Shown: positions 40,294 through 43,077 of the stretch, in pieces
How the letters are laid out: each line of letters starts with the position of its first letter
Numbering within the stretch: position 1 is the first letter of the stretch
Assembly: GCA_002363155.1 (NCBI GenBank)
Contig: DEWH01000004.1
Span: 1 to 43,077, forward strand
From: Ruminococcaceae bacterium UBA3215
GTDB lineage: Bacteria; Bacillota; Clostridia; Oscillospirales; Ruminococcaceae
Length of the DNA stretch: 43,077 nt
Direction: 5' to 3'
Translations under genes and position numbers: made by a program
Notes under the pieces: generated by a model
Databases searched by the model: none
Seen by the model: the letters and a program-made list of their open reading frames with translations, nothing else
Told to the model about the DNA's origin: nothing

Positions 40294-41349
40294 ATGAATA
40301 TCATTGAAATCCTCAAAGAAGCGGCTGCGATGAATGCATCTGACGTATTTATAATCACAGGTGCGGTGCTTAGTTACAAGGTATCGGGACAGCTTGTGCA
40401 GAAGAGCGGCGATTCCCTGAAACCGGATATGACTGCCGATCTTGTTCAGCAGATATTTGAAGTTGCGAAGATCGACCGGAGCATCAGCGACGACGTTAAA
40501 AAGGAGCTTGACTTTTCATTCTCGATCGCAGGCGTAGGAAGATTCAGAGCAAACATCTACCGTCAGAGAGGTACATATTCGGCAGTCCTGCGTTTCGTGC
40601 CGTTTGACCTGCCCAAGGCGGAGGATCTCGGGATACCGCAGTCGGTAATGGACCTTGCCTCCTGCAAGAACGGAATTGTGCTTATAACCGGTTCAGCAGG
40701 AAACGGTAAATCCACTACTTTATCATGCCTTATAGACCATATCAATTCTACGAGAACAGGGCATATAATCACCATTGAGGATCCTATTGAGTTCCTGCAT
40801 AAGCATAAAAAGTGCATCATCAGCCAGCGTGAGATCAATATAGATACCAACAGCTACCTTGATGCGCTGCGTGCAGTTCTGCGCCAGTCGCCGGATGTTA
40901 TCCTTCTCGGAGAGATGCGCGACTATGAGACGATAAATGTAGCGATGACCGCGGCGGAGACCGGACAGCTCGTTTTCTCGACTCTGCATACCCTCGGAGC
41001 TGCGAATACGATCGACCGAATCATAGATGTTTTCCCGACGGCACAGCAGCACCAGATCAGGATCCAGCTTTCAATGGTACTGAAAGCGGTTGTTTCTCAG
41101 CAGCTTCTCCCGTCTGTTGACGGAAAGCTTGTTCCCGCATTCGAGATAATGCTGATGAACAGTGCAATAAGAACTATGATCCGCGAGGAGAAGACTCATC
41201 AGATCGATGCGGTAATCCAGTCGTCGAGCGGAATGGAAACAATGGACAACTGCATTGTAAATATGTACCGAAAGGGAATAATCACAGCGGAAACTGCGAT
41301 CGAGTACGCATACAATCCGGAGCTTATGGAGAAGAGAACACAGCTCTGA
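40294..41349 (+). CDS. PilT-type ATPase of the type IV pilus/type II secretion family
   Basis: This 351-residue hexameric motor ATPase has the PilT N-terminus (NASDVFIITGAVLSYKVSGQL), Walker A GSAGNGKST (133-141, with Asn in place of the common Ser), the Asp box around IIITIEDPIEFLH, Walker B VILLGEMRD (202-210) and the His box TAAETGQLVFSTLHT (H232). PilT proteins power pilus retraction. It lacks the tetracysteine zinc finger and large N-terminal domain of PilB/GspE assembly ATPases. No PilB is in the window, so assembly power must come from elsewhere, or this ATPase does both. It ends the operon; a perfect palindrome CACAATATATTGTG follows the stop. Confidence 0.93.
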   Translation: MNIIEILKEAAAMNASDVFIITGAVLSYKVSGQLVQKSGDSLKPDMTADLVQQIFEVAKIDRSISDDVKKELDFSFSIAGVGRFRANIYRQRGTYSAVLRFVPFDLPKAEDLGIPQSVMDLASCKNGIVLITGSAGNGKSTTLSCLIDHINSTRTGHIITIEDPIEFLHKHKKCIISQREINIDTNSYLDALRAVLRQSPDVILLGEMRDYETINVAMTAAETGQLVFSTLHTLGAANTIDRIIDVFPTAQQHQIRIQLSMVLKAVVSQQLLPSVDGKLVPAFEIMLMNSAIRTMIREEKTHQIDAVIQSSSGMETMDNCIVNMYRKGIITAETAIEYAYNPELMEKRTQL

Positions 41350-41351
41350 TA

Positions 41352-41365
41352 CACAATATATTGTG
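41352..41365. promoter_or_regulatory. Perfect 14-bp palindrome after the PilT-type gene
   Basis: CACAATATATTGTG lies two bases after the stop codon. It is too short and AT-rich for a terminator and may be a protein-binding site. It is one of two perfect 14-bp palindromes in the 285 bases before the surface-protein gene. Confidence 0.45.
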
Positions 41366-41483
41366 CTGAAGTGAAATGTTGCTACAAAAAGTTGTCAACG
41401 AAAATGAAATAAATGTGTAAAATCACAACAAATATTTGAAAGTTTCACAAGTGTGCAAAAATAACTGAAAATGAGCAAAAATG

Positions 41484-41497
41484 GTGTTTCGAAACAC
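41484..41497. promoter_or_regulatory. Operator-like palindrome abutting the surface-protein promoter
   Basis: GTGTTTCGAAACAC is a perfect 14-bp dyad ending exactly at the first base of the -35 hexamer (41498). Such placement suits a class II activator or a repressor. It does not match the Gram-positive LexA box (CGAAC-N4-GTTCG). Confidence 0.55.
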
Positions 41498-41526
41498 TTG
41501 ACTTTTTTGACGAAATATAATATATT
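41498..41526 (+). promoter_or_regulatory. Promoter of the choice-of-anchor-A gene
   Basis: TTGACT (41498-41503) and TATATT (41521-41526) are separated by 17 bases. The leader to the ATG is about 100 bases with a GGGGTGGT ribosome site. Confidence 0.6.
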
Positions 41527-41634
41527 AGTAGTAAGGATAGTGTGATAAGGATTTCACTGTTGCTCTGTCTTCGGATAAATTGTACTCAGGGTAAAATTTA
41601 AAAAGGTTTGGAAAATAATAGTGGGGTGGTAATT

Positions 41635-43077
41635 ATGGACATTAAAAGCAGAAAGGCATTGAGCAAGGCTCTTGCTGCACTCGTATTTTCTACTGCTTTG
41701 ACCGGCGCGGCACTTAACGTATCTGCGTCCGCATACGACGGCGATTCCGCTGACGGCATTAGCAAAAACGAGAATGAAGACCTCGGAACCGCGGTCAAGA
41801 ATGTACTTGGCGTCGCAAGCGGTTACAACGTATTCCTCAGCGGTAACTATAAGCAGACCGCAATGAATAACGTTGATGCCGGTGACGGAAAAGGCGTTCT
41901 TGCAGTCGGCGGAAATTACGATGTCGGATATTTCAATAGACAGAAGTGCACAAGTGCAACAGTAGCCGGTGACGTTACCGGTACTATCGACGGTACTTAC
42001 ATTCAGGGCGGTATTGATTTCGATTCCGCTTTCACATCTCTTAAGGATCTCAGCGGTAAACTCGCTGCGGCTGACGGTGTAACTATCGATAACAGCACAG
42101 ACACAAATTATATCAGAAACAATTATGGTACCATAACATTCAAGGGTACAAACAACGACGTTAACGTATTCAATCTTACTGTTGACCAGCTTAACGAACT
42201 CAAGGGCGGCGCTGCTGCTTCTATGGAAAGTGCAAGCCATGCTCTTTCGTTTGACGTACCTGACGGATCCACAGTTATCGTAAACATCGTTGGTTCCGGT
42301 GCTGTTGACCTTACATTCAACTGGGGTGCTTTCTACAGCACTACCGGTCAGCTTACTTCCGGAAACAAGTACGGCAGTTCCAAGGTTCTGATCAATGTTC
42401 CCGAGGGCAATACAGTTGCTATTGCAAGCGGCGTTGGTTCTCTCCTTGCTCCTGATTCCGACATCATTTCCGCAAAGTATGCCGGAGTTAATGCTCATTA
42501 TGAGGGTCAGGTTATCGGTAAGTCCTTTACAGGTAATATCGAGTTTGGTTCTTCTACATTTGACGGCGAAGATCCTTCTGTAATTTCTATTATCAAGACC
42601 AACACTCCGGAAGATGAAAAGGAAAAGGAGAAGGAAACCGAAGAGACCGAAGAGACAACAGCTGAAGAAACAACTGCTCCTGAGGAAAGCACAGCAGAGG
42701 AAACCACTTCTGTGGAAGAGACTACTGCTGAAGAAACTACAGTTGCAGAGACAACAACCGAAGAGACTACAGTAGCAGAGACAACTGCTGCTGAGACAAC
42801 AACCGAAGAGACTACAGTAGCAGAGACAACTGCGGCTGAGACAACAACCGAGGAAACAACAGTTGCAGAGACAACTGCGGCTGAGTCAACAACCGAAGAA
42901 ACTACAGTTGCAGAAACAACTGCCGCTGAGACAACAACCGAGGAAACTACAGTTGCAGAGACAACTGCCGCTGAGACAACAACCGAAGAAACTACAGTTG
43001 CAGAAACAACTGTCGCTGAGACAACAACCGAGGAAACAACAGTTGCAGAAATAACTGCCGCTGAGACAACAACCGAG
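41635..43077 (+). CDS. Choice-of-anchor-A family surface protein (5' part, runs off the window)
   Basis: 481 codons are visible with no stop. A signal peptide ends near residue 33 (VSASA). A choice-of-anchor-A domain (about 50-310) shows YNVFLSGNYKQT, VLAVGGNYDVGYFN, VNVFNLTVDQL and TVIVNIVGSGAVDLTFNWG; the name reflects varied C-terminal anchors in this family. From about residue 335 an acidic Glu/Thr stalk begins, and from 42748 it becomes a regular 15-residue tandem repeat (TTEETTVAETTAAE) of about seven copies. A C-terminal anchor should lie beyond the window. It follows the pilus operon with its own promoter and is probably an adhesin or surface-layer component. Confidence 0.88.
   Translation, partial: MDIKSRKALSKALAALVFSTALTGAALNVSASAYDGDSADGISKNENEDLGTAVKNVLGVASGYNVFLSGNYKQTAMNNVDAGDGKGVLAVGGNYDVGYFNRQKCTSATVAGDVTGTIDGTYIQGGIDFDSAFTSLKDLSGKLAAADGVTIDNSTDTNYIRNNYGTITFKGTNNDVNVFNLTVDQLNELKGGAAASMESASHALSFDVPDGSTVIVNIVGSGAVDLTFNWGAFYSTTGQLTSGNKYGSSKVLINVPEGNTVAIASGVGSLLAPDSDIISAKYAGVNAHYEGQVIGKSFTGNIEFGSSTFDGEDPSVISIIKTNTPEDEKEKEKETEETEETTAEETTAPEESTAEETTSVEETTAEETTVAETTTEETTVAETTAAETTTEETTVAETTAAETTTEETTVAETTAAESTTEETTVAETTAAETTTEETTVAETTAAETTTEETTVAETTVAETTTEETTVAEITAAETTTE
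42748..43077 (+). repeat. 45-bp tandem repeat in the surface-protein stalk
   Basis: Seven full units begin at 42748, 42793, 42838, 42883, 42928, 42973 and 43018, and an eighth starts at 43063 and is cut by the window end. Units differ by a few synonymous changes (GAA/GAG, GTA/GTT) and rare substitutions (AES, TVAE, EIT), so they have diverged somewhat but stay in frame. Confidence 0.95.

Noticed and set aside
41554..42498. Open frame of 314 codons on the minus strand opposite the surface protein
   Set aside because: It is a shadow of the choice-of-anchor-A gene, which has a signal peptide, family motifs and a promoter on the plus strand.
42748..43077. Interpreting the regular repeat as a CRISPR array
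   Set aside because: Units are contiguous with no unique spacers, are protein coding in frame, and lack dyad symmetry.

Overview
This window looks like chromosomal DNA of a low- to mid-GC anaerobic Firmicute, most likely a Ruminococcus-type member of the Oscillospiraceae from gut or rumen. The pointers are: sigma-A promoters of the TTGaaa-17-TATAAT type; strong AGGAGG ribosome sites; oxygen-defence proteins typical of strict anaerobes (desulfoferrodoxin, flavodiiron-rubredoxin fusion); formate-tetrahydrofolate ligase; the ylxM-ffh-rpsP-khpA block; a choice-of-anchor-A surface protein with a T/E-rich repeat stalk; and a type IV pilus-like locus. The taxonomic call is inference from gene content only.

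Layout. 1-270: edge region with a duplicated 25-bp sequence, each copy followed by a terminator hairpin. 270-7159: accessory-looking region with a carboxyl/O-methyltransferase and a UvrA2/DrrC-like ATPase on the minus strand and, divergently, a condensation-like acyltransferase followed by a GH3-family acyl-adenylating enzyme. 7469-10558: large hybrid histidine kinase with two receiver domains. 10559-11195: 637 bases without a convincing gene but packed with nested inverted repeats, a possible structured RNA. 11196-11678: cupin gene broken by an in-frame stop. 12020-19748: minus-strand run read from the fhs promoter: fhs, tsaE, tsaB, an iron-sulfur flavoprotein, rpiB, upp, a small membrane protein, a four-domain flavodiiron protein, desulfoferrodoxin and a membrane protein. 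19831-24164: parE-parC topoisomerase pair.

24319-32188 (plus strand): a promoter and a structured leader that ends in a terminator with an overlapping alternative pairing (candidate attenuator or riboswitch) precede a small secreted PPC/Big2 protein. Then come pgk, two tiny membrane proteins, tpiA and gpmA (lower glycolysis), and two overlapping lipoprotein genes, one with an internal duplication and one with a von Willebrand A domain. 32363-35611 (minus strand): ylxM-ffh-rpsP-khpA, then a lipoprotein cyclophilin.

35890-41349 (plus strand): one tight operon of a secreted transglutaminase lipoprotein, a GspF/PilC platform protein, four small proteins that look like pseudopilins but lack the canonical prepilin signature, and a PilT-type ATPase. 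Right after it, with its own promoter abutting a perfect 14-bp palindrome, is a choice-of-anchor-A surface protein that runs off the window inside a 45-bp tandem repeat. Pilus operon plus surface protein suggests a cell-surface adhesion or secretion module.

Most interesting items: the leader upstream of the PPC/Big2 gene; the hairpin-dense element at 10760-11076; the transglutaminase-pilus operon with unorthodox pseudopilins; and the acyltransferase-GH3 pair beside a methyltransferase and a DrrC-like ATPase.
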